This document shows positions 9,132 to 17,698 of a DNA stretch of 64,000 bases, piece after piece. The position numbers were made by a program, and so were the translations under genes. Source of the DNA: Archangium gephyra. Lineage in GTDB: Bacteria; Myxococcota; Myxococcia; Myxococcales; Myxococcaceae. Positions within the stretch are counted from its first letter, which is position 1; the number at the start of each line of letters is the position of its first letter. The stretch lies in NCBI RefSeq assembly GCF_001027285.1, contig NZ_CP011509.1:10254501-10318500 (forward strand), in the 5' to 3' direction. Below the pieces are notes generated by a model. It saw only the letters and a program-made list of their open reading frames with translations, was not told the DNA's origin and did not search any database.

Positions 9132-10052
9132 CTACGCGCCGGCCGCGAGCCGCGCCCGCTCCTCGCCGCGCCGCACGACCGCGGCGATGTGGTCGGCGAT
9201 CCGCTCCCAGAGGCCAGGAGGGAGATTGTGTCCCATCCCCTCGATGAGCACGAGCTCGGCACCGGGAATGGCAGCCGCCGTGGCGCGCCCGCCGCTCGGG
9301 TCGGACATCGTGTCGGCGAGCCCGTGCAGCACGAGCGCCGGGACGTCGAGCGCGTGCAGCCGTCCGGTGCGGTCGCCGGACGCGACCGTCGCAACGGCCT
9401 GGCGCGCGATCGCGGCCTCGTCGTAGCCGCGGTCGTACGCAAGCCCGGCCACCTCGGCCACCTCGGTCAGGTTGGCCGGGTATGCGGGCGAGCCGACGAT
9501 TCCGATGCCGCGCACGGCGCGTGCGACGACCTCCTCGCGCGTGCGTGCGGGGGGCCCCCCGAACAACGCCTGAAGGGTCGCGGGATGGGTCTGCCCGACG
9601 GCCATATCGCCGGTCGTGAACATCATGGACGTGAGCGAGCGCACCCGCTTCGGGTGCTCGATCGCCACGGTCTGCGCGATCGCGCCGCCCATCGAGGCGC
9701 CCACGACGTGGGCGGCGTCAATCTTCAGCACGTCGAGCAGGCCGGCCGCGTCGGCGGCCATGTCGGAGAGGGTGTACGAGACCGATGACAGATCGCCCCT
9801 GAGCACCGCGGGCAGATCCGCGGGCGGGGCAGCGCGCAGGTGCGTGGAGCGGCCCGAGTCCCGGTTGTCGAAGCGCACGACCTGCAGGCCGCGTCCGACG
9901 AGCGCCTGGACGAAGCCGAGCGGCCAGTGCACGAGCTGGGCGGCGAGGCCCATCACCAACAGGACCGTCGGGTGTGCCGGATTGCCGTGCCGCGCGTAGG
10001 CGATGTCGAGGTGTGAGGGGCCGACATCGGTGGCGATCAGTTCGTTCATCAT
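9132..10052 (-). CDS. Alpha/beta hydrolase
   Basis: The 306-residue protein is an alpha/beta-hydrolase fold enzyme. The nucleophile elbow GASMGG lies near residue 119, with the likely acid at HGLADTMSDP and the base His at GMGHNLP near the C-terminus; the early strand reads PTVLLVMGLAAQ. No signal peptide is seen. Family members hydrolyse esters, lactones or halogenated compounds, and the substrate cannot be told here. The start ATG overlaps the stop of the MerR gene (ATGA at 10049-10052), so the two are translated together and the enzyme is probably induced by the ligand MerR senses. Codon use (many GCG and ATC) looks slightly different from neighbours, which may reflect transfer. Confidence 0.85.
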   Translation of the reverse strand: MMNELIATDVGPSHLDIAYARHGNPAHPTVLLVMGLAAQLVHWPLGFVQALVGRGLQVVRFDNRDSGRSTHLRAAPPADLPAVLRGDLSSVSYTLSDMAADAAGLLDVLKIDAAHVVGASMGGAIAQTVAIEHPKRVRSLTSMMFTTGDMAVGQTHPATLQALFGGPPARTREEVVARAVRGIGIVGSPAYPANLTEVAEVAGLAYDRGYDEAAIARQAVATVASGDRTGRLHALDVPALVLHGLADTMSDPSGGRATAAAIPGAELVLIEGMGHNLPPGLWERIADHIAAVVRRGEERARLAAGA

Positions 10053-10768
10053 GGCTCGTGCTCCGTTTCGTGAAGGCTGGCAAGGGCCCGGTCGAGGTAG
10101 CGGATCAACTCGGGGTCCCACCCGGCGAGGTTGCTGGGGGGATCCATCCGGCGAAGGCGCGCGAGCGAGTCCAGCGTCGCCCGATCGCCCCCGGCGAAGT
10201 CGCGCATCCGCGCCAGCACCGCGCGGGCCACGGCACGGACGCGCGGTGCCGACGGCTCGTCGCCCGCCTCCATGCAGGCACGCAGCTCGTTGCCAAGCGC
10301 CCGCCATTGGGACTCGTCTTCGCCGGCTGCACGGCTGTCCGTGCCGCGCGCGTCAATGCGGCGAGCCACCAGCGACATCGCCTCGATCAGGGCGAGCATG
10401 TCGTCGGTGTCGAGGCGGTCCGCCTGCGCGCAGGCGCGATCGAGGATCGCACGAAGCAGCCCGAGCCGCTGGAGCTCGGCGTCCACGCGGGCCAGGTGGG
10501 CACGCAGGACGTCTCCGAGCGCGGCGCCGTCATCCTCGAGCATGCGGCCGATGTCCGCGAGAGACACGCCCAGGTCGCGCAGCGCGCGGATGCGGTAGAG
10601 GCGTTGTACGTCGTGCTCGTCGTAGAGCCGTTGGCGGCCCTCCGAACGCGCCGCTGGCGCGAGCAACCCGATGTGCTCGTAATGGTGAAGGGTGCGCACC
10701 GTCAATCCGGTGGCGGCCGCCAGCTCGCCGATCCGCCAGCGTCGTCCCCTCGTCTTTCGTTCCTCCAT
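10049..10768 (-). CDS. MerR family transcriptional regulator
   Basis: The protein has the MerR winged helix at its N-terminus (RIGELAAATGLTVRTLHHYEHIGLL, then RLYDEHDVQRL and LRDLGVSLADIGRML), followed by a helical C-terminal region of about 160 residues without the cysteine pattern of metal sensors, so it probably senses an organic ligand. I chose the ATG at 10768 (239 residues). A TTG 18 bp upstream is in frame but lies on the promoter. With the -10 box ending at 10778, the transcript would be nearly leaderless. It is coupled to the hydrolase gene downstream and is likely autoregulated through the dyad at 10786-10804. Confidence 0.88.
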   Translation of the reverse strand: MEERKTRGRRWRIGELAAATGLTVRTLHHYEHIGLLAPAARSEGRQRLYDEHDVQRLYRIRALRDLGVSLADIGRMLEDDGAALGDVLRAHLARVDAELQRLGLLRAILDRACAQADRLDTDDMLALIEAMSLVARRIDARGTDSRAAGEDESQWRALGNELRACMEAGDEPSAPRVRAVARAVLARMRDFAGGDRATLDSLARLRRMDPPSNLAGWDPELIRYLDRALASLHETEHEP

Positions 10769-10777
10769 GGGCGCCGG

Positions 10778-10808
10778 ACGGTACAACCTGACGCGACGTC
10801 AGGTGCAA
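10778..10808 (-). promoter_or_regulatory. MerR-type promoter with operator dyad
   Basis: On the minus strand, TTGCAC (10808-10803) and TACCGT (10783-10778) are separated by 19 bp, the long spacer typical of MerR-activated promoters. The spacer region contains a perfect inverted repeat, ACCTGACG and CGTCAGGT, with a 3-bp centre (10786-10804). This is the expected binding site for the regulator encoded just downstream. Confidence 0.75.
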
Positions 10809-10840
10809 GGGGGGCGGAGGCCAGCAGCTCATCCTGGTTG

Positions 10841-11206
10841 GCCCACCTCCTTTTCATCGAGCAGCGGGATGTCGCCAAGCTCCGAGCGAACGGCGCACCG
10901 ACTCCCGAGGTGGAAGCGTTCTGCCAGCGGCTGGGCCTGTCTCTCAACCGGGACCCGCGGGGCTGGCGCGTCGAGGCCCAGGAGCGGATCGTCGCGCCGG
11001 GCACCACCATCCACGCGCTCGGCCAGGCTCGGGTCGACGGGAAGACCGTGTGGCTCACGACACCGGAAGACTCCCCGGAGTCCTGTTTCGCGACACAAGA
11101 TCCTCGAGCATTCTCGGCCCAGCACCGCACGCTGATGCGCCTGGGAGTCGCGCTCTTCGTCACCGGGGGGGCACTCATCCTCCTGGGCGTACGGAACTTC
11201 AACTGA
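10841..11206 (+). pseudogene. C-terminal remnant of a membrane protein (GIDE-like)
   Basis: An open frame ending at 11206 encodes about 120 residues that look like real protein: an amphipathic region (EQRDVAKLRANGAPTPEVE), a beta-rich segment (WRVEAQERIVAPGTTIHALGQARV) and one C-terminal membrane helix (LGVALFVTGGALILLGV). The middle part resembles the GIDE domain of MULAN-like proteins. There is no good start codon or ribosome site, and the N-terminal membrane part of the family is missing; upstream lies the MerR promoter. I infer a gene whose 5' portion was lost, perhaps when the MerR-hydrolase pair arrived. It could instead be a small gene with an unrecognised start. Confidence 0.45.
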
Positions 11207-11272
11207 GGTCCGCGCGCTCGCTCCCCGGCGAGCGGCGCGAGGCGCGAGGCGCGGACACCGGCACCCTCCCGT

Positions 11273-11677
11273 CTACTTCTTCGCCGCGCCCTTCTTCTTG
11301 CCCTTCGCGTCCGCCGCCTTGCCCTGCTTCTGGAGCTCGAGGACGTAGTGGGTGAGCGCCCAGCGCTCCTGCTCGGGGAGGTGCGTGAAGGGGACCATGG
11401 CGCTCCCCGGAATACCGGTGGAGATCGTCTTGAAGACCTCCTCCGGCTTGTCGCCCTTCTTGAAGGCCTCGGTCCCGAAGTTGCGCGGCTTCGGCACCAG
11501 ATACATGCCCGCCGGACCGTTCCCCTCGCCCTTCTCTCCGTGACAGGACTGGCAATAGGAGGTGAACGCGCTCTTGCCCTTCGAGAGCAGTTCCGGTGTG
11601 GCCTTGGGCGTCTCGGCCCCGATGGCCGAGCCCGACACCACGACCGCCAACATCAGTCCCATCCCCTTCGTCTTCAT
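11273..11677 (-). CDS. Small secreted c-type cytochrome
   Basis: The 134-residue protein has a signal peptide (MKTKGMGLMLAVVVSGSAIGA) and a single haem motif CQSCH near residues 42-46, with the distal Met probably in GSAMVPF. It ends in a lysine/alanine-rich tail (KGKKKGAAKK). The start ATG is preceded by GAGAGGA. Single-haem cytochromes of this class carry electrons in the periplasm. It is transcribed away from the GspC-like gene and has no obvious oxidase partner here. Confidence 0.88.
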   Translation of the reverse strand: MKTKGMGLMLAVVVSGSAIGAETPKATPELLSKGKSAFTSYCQSCHGEKGEGNGPAGMYLVPKPRNFGTEAFKKGDKPEEVFKTISTGIPGSAMVPFTHLPEQERWALTHYVLELQKQGKAADAKGKKKGAAKK

Positions 11678-11985
11678 GAGTTCCTCTCGGATGATGAATC
11701 CGCCGGCCGCTCGGCACGTCGCGCGCGGAGTCTCCCGGCCCTTCATGTCCATTGTAGCCGATGCCGGCAAGGTCACCGGCCCTGGCGCCTTCGGGCGGGC
11801 GGACGCAGCGGTGGTTGGACGGGCTGTCACACCCCGCGAGCCAGCGCTGACAGGTTGTCGCGCCCGGGGTGTGCGGCACACGGGGAAGCGCCGCGCTCTT
11901 CCCTCTGGAGTGGCCCGTGGCGGGGCCGTTGGTACCGGCCTTGCTCTGGGGGAGTGCATCCACGCACCCTCACAGGAGGCCCTCC
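11678..11985. other. Divergent intergenic region with inverted repeat
   Basis: This 308-bp gap separates the cytochrome and GspC-like genes, which point away from each other. It holds a perfect 9-bp inverted repeat, CACACCCCG at 11828-11836 and CGGGGTGTG at 11865-11873, which could be an operator or an RNA stem. No convincing gene is seen in it. Confidence 0.4.
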
Positions 11986-12876
11986 ATGTCCACGCTCATC
12001 CGCCCAGCCTTCCATGCCCTCGCCATGCTCTGCGTCGCGTGCACCTGCATGGTGGCCGCGCAGGCGGTGAACTCGGTGGTGGACGCCTGGCTCCAGCCCC
12101 TCCCCTCCTTGGAAGAGCCGCCCAGGAAGGCGCGCGCCCAGGAGGAAATACCGCTCCCCCTCGCCCTGGGACCGCTCGCCCGCATCCTGGGCCTTCCGGA
12201 CAAGCTGCGGGAGGAGGTCATCGCCGCCCCGGGGGACGAAAGCGACGAGGCGGTGCCGAACACACTGGGCCTGAAGCTGCTGGGCACGATGGTGGGGGCG
12301 AATTCCTCCAACACCTTCGCCTCCGTGTACGACGGCACCGCGGGCCGTACGCGCTCGGTGTGGATGGGCGGCGACATCCTGGGCGCCCAGGTGGTGGCCA
12401 TCGAGCGCACGCGGGTGCTGCTGATGAACTCGGGACGGCTGGAGTACGTCAGCCCCACGGCGACGGACGCGCTTCCCCCGCCCGTGGCGCCACGGGCCGC
12501 CACGGCCCCCGCCGCGACGGAACCGAAGTCCGGAGTCGAGGTCCGGCAGGTGGGTCCGCAAAGTTACGAGGTCTCGCGGAGGGACCTGGATGTGGCGCTC
12601 GCCAACCCGAGCGAGCTGCTCATGCAGGCGCGCGTCATCCCCGCCATGCGCAACGGGGAGTCACAGGGCTTCAAGCTGTTCTCCATCCGGCCCGGCTCGC
12701 TCTACGGCCGCATCGGCCTGCAGAATGGGGACATCCTGCAGCGCATCAACGGGCTCTCCATCGCCAGCGCGGAGCGTGGGCTCGAGGCCTTCCAGAAGCT
12801 GCGCGAGTCCTCGCACATCGAGTTGGAGGTGGAGCGCAACGGCCAGCCGATGCGCCTGACGTATTCGATGCGCTGA
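11986..12876 (+). CDS. GspC-like type II secretion protein with PDZ domain
   Basis: The 296-residue protein has one N-terminal membrane helix (about 8-28), a homology region typical of GspC/PilP (LGLKLLGTMVGANSSNTFASV, then VWMGGDILGAQVVAIERTRVLL) and a C-terminal PDZ domain (FSIRPGSLYGRIGLQNGDILQRINGLSI). GspC links the inner-membrane platform of the type II secretion system to the outer-membrane secretin and helps select cargo. The start follows AGGAGG. No other gsp gene lies in the window, so this is an orphan or a separately located gspC. Confidence 0.85.
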   Translation: MSTLIRPAFHALAMLCVACTCMVAAQAVNSVVDAWLQPLPSLEEPPRKARAQEEIPLPLALGPLARILGLPDKLREEVIAAPGDESDEAVPNTLGLKLLGTMVGANSSNTFASVYDGTAGRTRSVWMGGDILGAQVVAIERTRVLLMNSGRLEYVSPTATDALPPPVAPRAATAPAATEPKSGVEVRQVGPQSYEVSRRDLDVALANPSELLMQARVIPAMRNGESQGFKLFSIRPGSLYGRIGLQNGDILQRINGLSIASAERGLEAFQKLRESSHIELEVERNGQPMRLTYSMR

Positions 12877-12994
12877 GAAGCGCTCAACGCACCTGCATGA
12901 CGTGGATGAGCCCGCAGCCGAATTGTAGGAAAGCGAAGTGTACGTCGTTGCTCATCGCACAATGGGTAGTGAACTGACATCAGCACGCCGGTGA

Positions 12995-13081
12995 GTGGCC
13001 GGGCAGGCCGGGGAGGTCACCCTCCCCAGCCCCACACAGATCCAAGGGGCTCTGCTCAAGGTGCTCGAGCCCGGAGAGTAA
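12995..13081 (+). CDS. Possible 28-residue ORF or gene remnant
   Basis: A GTG-started frame encodes 28 residues ending PTQIQGALLKVLEPGE. The composition looks like the end of a genuine protein rather than random sequence, but there is no good ribosome site. The rest of the 290-bp gap between gspC and the SIR2 gene shows nothing recognisable. Confidence 0.2.
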   Translation: MAGQAGEVTLPSPTQIQGALLKVLEPGE

Positions 13082-13166
13082 CGAACTGAGGTATCCAGGT
13101 CTCCGAGGCGTGACACGGCTCACCTCATGAATAGCCGCACATGTGGAATGGAGCACCGCTTGGGCG

Positions 13167-16100
13167 TCAACCGGCTGCGACGCGCTGGAACTCCTCTAGG
13201 ATGGCTGGGAGTTGCGCGTGGTCACCATAGGGGATGACCCGGATTTTGTACTCACGCTCGTAGCGGTCGCGCTCGTTGTCGCTCGGGTCCTTCAGCAGCG
13301 CGTAGTGACGGCGGGCCGCGGACTTGAATGCATCCGCGTTCCACTTGAGCACGAGGTCGAGATCCAGCGGATCGTTCATCCCGTAGCCGATGAACAGAAA
13401 CGTGTACCCCTGGAGCAGGTGGCTCAGGATTTTCTGGTAGGACGCATCGGAACGAGCCTTGTGGTACTCCAGTTCCGTCATGACCACGGACTCGTGATGC
13501 TCTGCCGTTCCGTGGACCTTGAGCAGGACATTACGCCCAGACTCCAGATCCCTGAGCGCCTTGTCGGAATCCCTCCAAGTATAAACCTGCCTTCGAGGTG
13601 TCTCTCCGACCTCCTCGATGAGCGGGTCATAGTTAGTGGTCAGGATTGCGCGGACACCGAGCCGGACCACGGACTGATGCGCGGAGCCTGGAGCTGCGTC
13701 CGAGGGACGGAAGATCGCATCGAGCGCCTTCGGGTAATCGGAACCCAGGGCAGCACGCAGAGAGCCCAGCTGCGCGAGCATGAACTCAAGAGACATGCGC
13801 CCCTTGAACAGATTACGCCAGTCCTGGATGACCTGAGCGTCGAGCGAACCCAGGCGCTCACAAGCATCAAGCAACCGAAGGGGAAGCTGCGACCACGTAG
13901 GCAGGTTGCCCTTCACGTCACGGCCAAGCGAGAGGCCGGAGCCGATGAACAAGGCAAGCGAGTGGGTGCGGTAGGCATCAAGCACAGGCTTCGGGAAAGA
14001 AACGCTCATGGTAGGTCCGGGCGAAGGCGTATTCGTAGCAGCCGGGCTCGTCCTGGGGACTTCCGGCTCCATCTCGACAATCCAGACGTTTCCAAGCGCG
14101 TCCCCCGCGCAGATGACGTGAGGCATGGACGAAACCGAGAGGAAGGCATCAACGCCGTGGAGCGTATGAAGGCATCGCTCCGTCTTCAACGTCCACACCT
14201 TCAGCGACCTGTCCTGGGACGCGGACACCACGTGCCGTCCATCCGGCGTCACCGCGCAGCCATCCACACTCGCCCCGTGGCCCTCGAGCGTGGCCACTAC
14301 CCGCCCCGTCTCCCATTCCCATACCTTGAGTGTCCTGTCCTGGGACGCGGACACGATGTGCCGCCCGTCCGGCGTCACCGCGCAACCATTCACCCAGTCC
14401 CTGTGGCCCTCCATCGTGGCCACCACCCGCCCCGTCTCCCATTCCCACACCTTCAGTGTCTTGTCCCAAGAGGAAGACACGACGTGCCCCCCGTCCGGCG
14501 TCACTGCGCACCCCGTCACCCAGTCCCTGTGGCCCTCCAGAATGGCCACCACCCGCCCTGTCTCCCATTCCCACACCTTCAACGTGCCATCTCCGGAGGA
14601 CGACACGACGTGCCCTCCGTCCGGCATCACCGCGCACCCCGTCACACTCCCCTTGTGACCCTTCAGCTCGGCCACCACTCGCCCCGTCTTCCACTCCCAC
14701 ACTTTCAGCATTCCGCCGACAGCCGTCTCCGGCTCGGAGAACGCCGCCACCACGTGCCGCCCGTCCGGCGTCACCGCGCAACCATTCACACCCGCCCCGT
14801 CGCCCTTCAGCGTGGCCACCTCTCGTCCCGTTTCCAACTCCCACACCTTCAGCGATCCGTCGGAGGACGCCGACACGACATGCCGCCTGTCCGGCGTCAC
14901 CGCGCACCCCGTCACCCAGCCCCCATGGCCCTCCAGTTCGGCCGACTCCTGCCCCGTCTCCCATTCCCACACCTTCAGTGTCCTGTCTCCGGAAGCCGAC
15001 ACGACACGCTGCCCATCCGGCGTCACCGCGCATCCATTCACCCTTTCCCCGTGGCCCTTCAGCTCAGCCACCACCCGCCCTGTCTTCCACTCCCACACCT
15101 TCAGGAGCCCGTCCTCGGACGCCAACAGCACGTGCCGACCGTCCGGCGTCACCGCGCACCCATTCACACTCGTCCCGAGCCACTTCAGCTCGGCCACCTC
15201 CCGCCCCATCTCCCATTCCCATACTTTCGTCTTGCCCCAGGACACGGAGACCACGTGCCGCCCGTCCGGCGTCACCGCACAGCCATTCACCCCCTCATCG
15301 TGTCCCTTCAGCAAGGCCACTTCCCGCCCTGTCTCCAGTTCCCACACCTTCAGCGTCCTATCTCCGGAGGCCGAGACCACGTGCCGACCGTCCGGCGTCA
15401 CCGCGCACCCCGTCACACTCGCCTCGTGGCCCTTCAGTGTGACGACCTCCCGCCCTGACTCCCACGCCCAAACGGTCAACGTGCCGTCCTCGGACGCGGA
15501 CACCACGTGCCGCCCGTCCGGTGTCACCGCGCAACCCCGTAAAAACGCCCCGTGGCCCTCCAGCGTGGCCACCTCCCGTCCCGTCTCCACGTCCCACACC
15601 TTCGTCTTGTTCCAGGACACAGAGACCACGTGCCGCCCGTCCGGCGTCACCACGCACCCATTCACACCCTCCCCGTGGCCCTCCAGCGTGGCCACCACCC
15701 GCCCCGTTTCCAGTTCCCACACCTTCAACGAGCCATCATCGGACGCGGACACCACGTGCCGCCCGTCTGGCGTCACCGCGCCCCCATTCACACCCGCCTC
15801 GTGGCCCTCTAGCGTGCGCGCATTCCCTCCTGTCTTCACGGGATGCCGCAGACGAAGCGCGGGCAACCCGTCTGGAAAGCACAACGTCTTTTCAATCCGC
15901 GTTTTCGCCCACCCCGAGGAGCGCAGCCGGTTGTAGACAAGCAAGGGCAACGACCCTGGCTCCGTCCTCAAATGATGTGACTCGGCCTGGACAGCACGAA
16001 GAAGGGCTCTGGGAATCTCCCGCTCGTCCTCGGGGCCCGCCACCGTTGCCTCCAGCAACGCATCCTCAAGAGAGAGAACTCCAGCCACCCGGCACCTCTC

Positions 16101-17348
16101 CGCGAGGTAGCCCAGGTGCGTAAAGAGCCGGAGCGCCTGCTCCCATCTGTCGATTGTCAGCCAATGAGTCACGCCATGGCGCAAGGCATAGCTCCAGCGA
16201 AAGCTCCGGGCAGAACTCTCTGACGACGGCTGGCACAGGTATTCCGCCAATCGCCGGTGCACATTCCGCTCCCGCTCGCGGCCGAGCTTCGACAGGATGA
16301 AGCTCCGGAAAGATTCGTGGAAGGGCCGCCAGGCCTTCTCGCCTCTCTCGTGCCCCGACTCCTCGAGGAGGAACGAGCGCGCCACTCGCAGGAAGCGATC
16401 ACCGTCCGCCCCGTCCTTCCACTGGGCTACCTCCGCGAGGAGCGACAATGGCAGTGCCTCGCGCGCCACCGCCACCACGCCCAGGCCCTCGATCACCAGC
16501 TTGCGAAGCTCACCGGGCAGTTGCTGGATTCGCACCCAGCTCTCATCGAGCAGCGCTTCCAGACCCCGCGGCAGCAATTCAGCCCGCCGATTCGCCACGG
16601 GCTGCTCCTGCAACCACTCCGCCAACTTCACTGCGTAGAGCACGTTGCCTTCGGCCCGCTGCACGGCCTCTTTCACGAAGGCCGGTGTCAGCGGAGGCAA
16701 GAAACGGGGCGCCAAGTGCTCCCAGTACTGGCGCACCACGTTCTTGTTCGAACCTGCCCACCGCTCGCCATCCAAGTCGATGATACGAACGCCATCCCGC
16801 GCCTCTAGCCAGCTCAGGTTCGGGTACGTGGGCTTCGAGGCGCATAGGAACTTCACCCCGGATGGCAATACATGCGGCAGGAAGCGACTCAGCGGGTTGG
16901 AGCCATCCGGTTCCCCTTCGACCTCGTCGAGACCATCCACCACCAGCACCAGCCGCTCATTGCGAGACTTGAGCCTCTGCTCCGAGACCCGCTGCAATAG
17001 CTCCCGCAGGCGCGACTCGGGCCGGGCCGTCGAGTCGGCCAGTTCCGGGTACAGCATCTCCACCTGCGCCACGAGGTTGCGCTTCACCACCTCGGGCCGG
17101 TCCCAGTCCTCCACGCCGCGCCGGAGGAAGTGGTGTGGCGGCACCGGCAGCCCCGCGCTCTCCCGCTGCTTCAACCACTCGGCCAGCAGCGCGCTCTTGC
17201 CCATCCCTGGCCCGCCCTTGACCAGTACCCACCCACGCAACGCACCACCCAACAGAAGCTCATTCAACTCGGCCATCACGTCCGCTCGTCCGAGCAGTGA
17301 CTCGTGGCGCCCCCGTTCAGCCTGGAAGTCGATGATGTCGCTGGCCAT
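13167..17348 (-). CDS. STAND-type P-loop NTPase / WD40 propellers / SIR2 fusion, candidate anti-phage protein
   Basis: The 1393-residue protein has three parts. Residues about 15-480 form a NACHT/STAND-like NTPase, with Walker A GGPGMGKS at 45-52, Walker B LVLVVDGLDE at 133-142 and a helical arm ending WRPFHESFRSFIL. Residues about 511-1095 are 14 WD40 repeats, 13 of them nearly identical (unit GHxxxVNGCAVTPDGRHVVS), enough for two seven-bladed propellers. Residues about 1110-1393 are a SIR2 domain: FIGSGLS near 1131, TTNYDPLIEE with the conserved Asn, KVHGT with the conserved His, and FIGYGMND. In known defence proteins SIR2 domains cleave NAD+ and STAND modules sense phage proteins, so I infer an abortive-infection sensor in which the propellers bind the trigger. 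The effector is C-terminal, opposite to the order in Avs proteins. It is a single-gene unit. Confidence 0.85.
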   Translation of the reverse strand: MASDIIDFQAERGRHESLLGRADVMAELNELLLGGALRGWVLVKGGPGMGKSALLAEWLKQRESAGLPVPPHHFLRRGVEDWDRPEVVKRNLVAQVEMLYPELADSTARPESRLRELLQRVSEQRLKSRNERLVLVVDGLDEVEGEPDGSNPLSRFLPHVLPSGVKFLCASKPTYPNLSWLEARDGVRIIDLDGERWAGSNKNVVRQYWEHLAPRFLPPLTPAFVKEAVQRAEGNVLYAVKLAEWLQEQPVANRRAELLPRGLEALLDESWVRIQQLPGELRKLVIEGLGVVAVAREALPLSLLAEVAQWKDGADGDRFLRVARSFLLEESGHERGEKAWRPFHESFRSFILSKLGRERERNVHRRLAEYLCQPSSESSARSFRWSYALRHGVTHWLTIDRWEQALRLFTHLGYLAERCRVAGVLSLEDALLEATVAGPEDEREIPRALLRAVQAESHHLRTEPGSLPLLVYNRLRSSGWAKTRIEKTLCFPDGLPALRLRHPVKTGGNARTLEGHEAGVNGGAVTPDGRHVVSASDDGSLKVWELETGRVVATLEGHGEGVNGCVVTPDGRHVVSVSWNKTKVWDVETGREVATLEGHGAFLRGCAVTPDGRHVVSASEDGTLTVWAWESGREVVTLKGHEASVTGCAVTPDGRHVVSASGDRTLKVWELETGREVALLKGHDEGVNGCAVTPDGRHVVSVSWGKTKVWEWEMGREVAELKWLGTSVNGCAVTPDGRHVLLASEDGLLKVWEWKTGRVVAELKGHGERVNGCAVTPDGQRVVSASGDRTLKVWEWETGQESAELEGHGGWVTGCAVTPDRRHVVSASSDGSLKVWELETGREVATLKGDGAGVNGCAVTPDGRHVVAAFSEPETAVGGMLKVWEWKTGRVVAELKGHKGSVTGCAVMPDGGHVVSSSGDGTLKVWEWETGRVVAILEGHRDWVTGCAVTPDGGHVVSSSWDKTLKVWEWETGRVVATMEGHRDWVNGCAVTPDGRHIVSASQDRTLKVWEWETGRVVATLEGHGASVDGCAVTPDGRHVVSASQDRSLKVWTLKTERCLHTLHGVDAFLSVSSMPHVICAGDALGNVWIVEMEPEVPRTSPAATNTPSPGPTMSVSFPKPVLDAYRTHSLALFIGSGLSLGRDVKGNLPTWSQLPLRLLDACERLGSLDAQVIQDWRNLFKGRMSLEFMLAQLGSLRAALGSDYPKALDAIFRPSDAAPGSAHQSVVRLGVRAILTTNYDPLIEEVGETPRRQVYTWRDSDKALRDLESGRNVLLKVHGTAEHHESVVMTELEYHKARSDASYQKILSHLLQGYTFLFIGYGMNDPLDLDLVLKWNADAFKSAARRHYALLKDPSDNERDRYEREYKIRVIPYGDHAQLPAILEEFQRVAAG
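14166..15820 (-). repeat. Thirteen tandem WD40-coding repeats of about 126 bp
   Basis: Thirteen consecutive units of about 126 bp share near-identical DNA (each contains a form of the sequence for GCAVTPDGRHVVSAS and LKVWEWETGRVVA). Variation is concentrated at a few positions per unit, for example GEG, GAF, EAS, DEG, RDW and GAS after the GH dipeptide. The low divergence points to recent amplification or gene conversion. Confidence 0.85.
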
Positions 17349-17698
17349 GCCGACCCAACATGTTACCAGAGTGCGCCTGACTCCTCACGATACGAGCCAT
17401 CCATGTGCCGACCTCGAAGACGGAGAGGAACGAGATGTCTCGCTTCGGGGAGCTGGTGTTCGTGTGGATGTTGACCCGTGCGAAGGGGAAGGGCGCGCGC
17501 AGTGACGTGCCCCGCACCCTCAACCCCTTCGTCGAGCACCGCTAGAGCGGCGGCGAGTGGAGCACGCACCTCGACAAGACGCTCGCGGCGCTGCGCCCTC
17601 AGAAGCAGGACCCCGGAGACCCACCGCATTGTCGGGCGCGCTCTTCGCGAACTTGTCCAACCGTTGGACAACTTTTTGAAGAACGTGCCCGGCGGGCG
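17349..17698. other. Gap upstream of the SIR2 gene with a 36-residue ORF
   Basis: In this 350-bp gap the only candidate gene is 17435-17545 on the plus strand: an ATG preceded by GGAGAGGA and a 36-residue frame beginning MSRFGELVFVWMLTRAKGKG. The frame stays protein-like past the stop (SGGEWSTHLDKTLAALRPQ), which suggests a nonsense-broken remnant rather than a functional small gene. No family was recognised. The SIR2 gene promoter should also lie here; no clear boxes were picked out. Confidence 0.3.

Noticed and set aside
9132-9134. Short distance between the Cys-rich gene and the hydrolase as an operon
   Set aside because: The genes converge and cannot share a transcript in the sense direction.
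13212-15458. 748-codon open frame opposite the WD40 gene, with repeated RHRAP units
   Set aside because: The repeats are the antisense of the WD40 blades. There is no ribosome site or known domain.
14166-15820. Direct repeats resembling a CRISPR or minisatellite array
   Set aside because: The unit is about 126 bp, in frame and encodes WD40 blades. There are no unrelated spacers and no cas genes.
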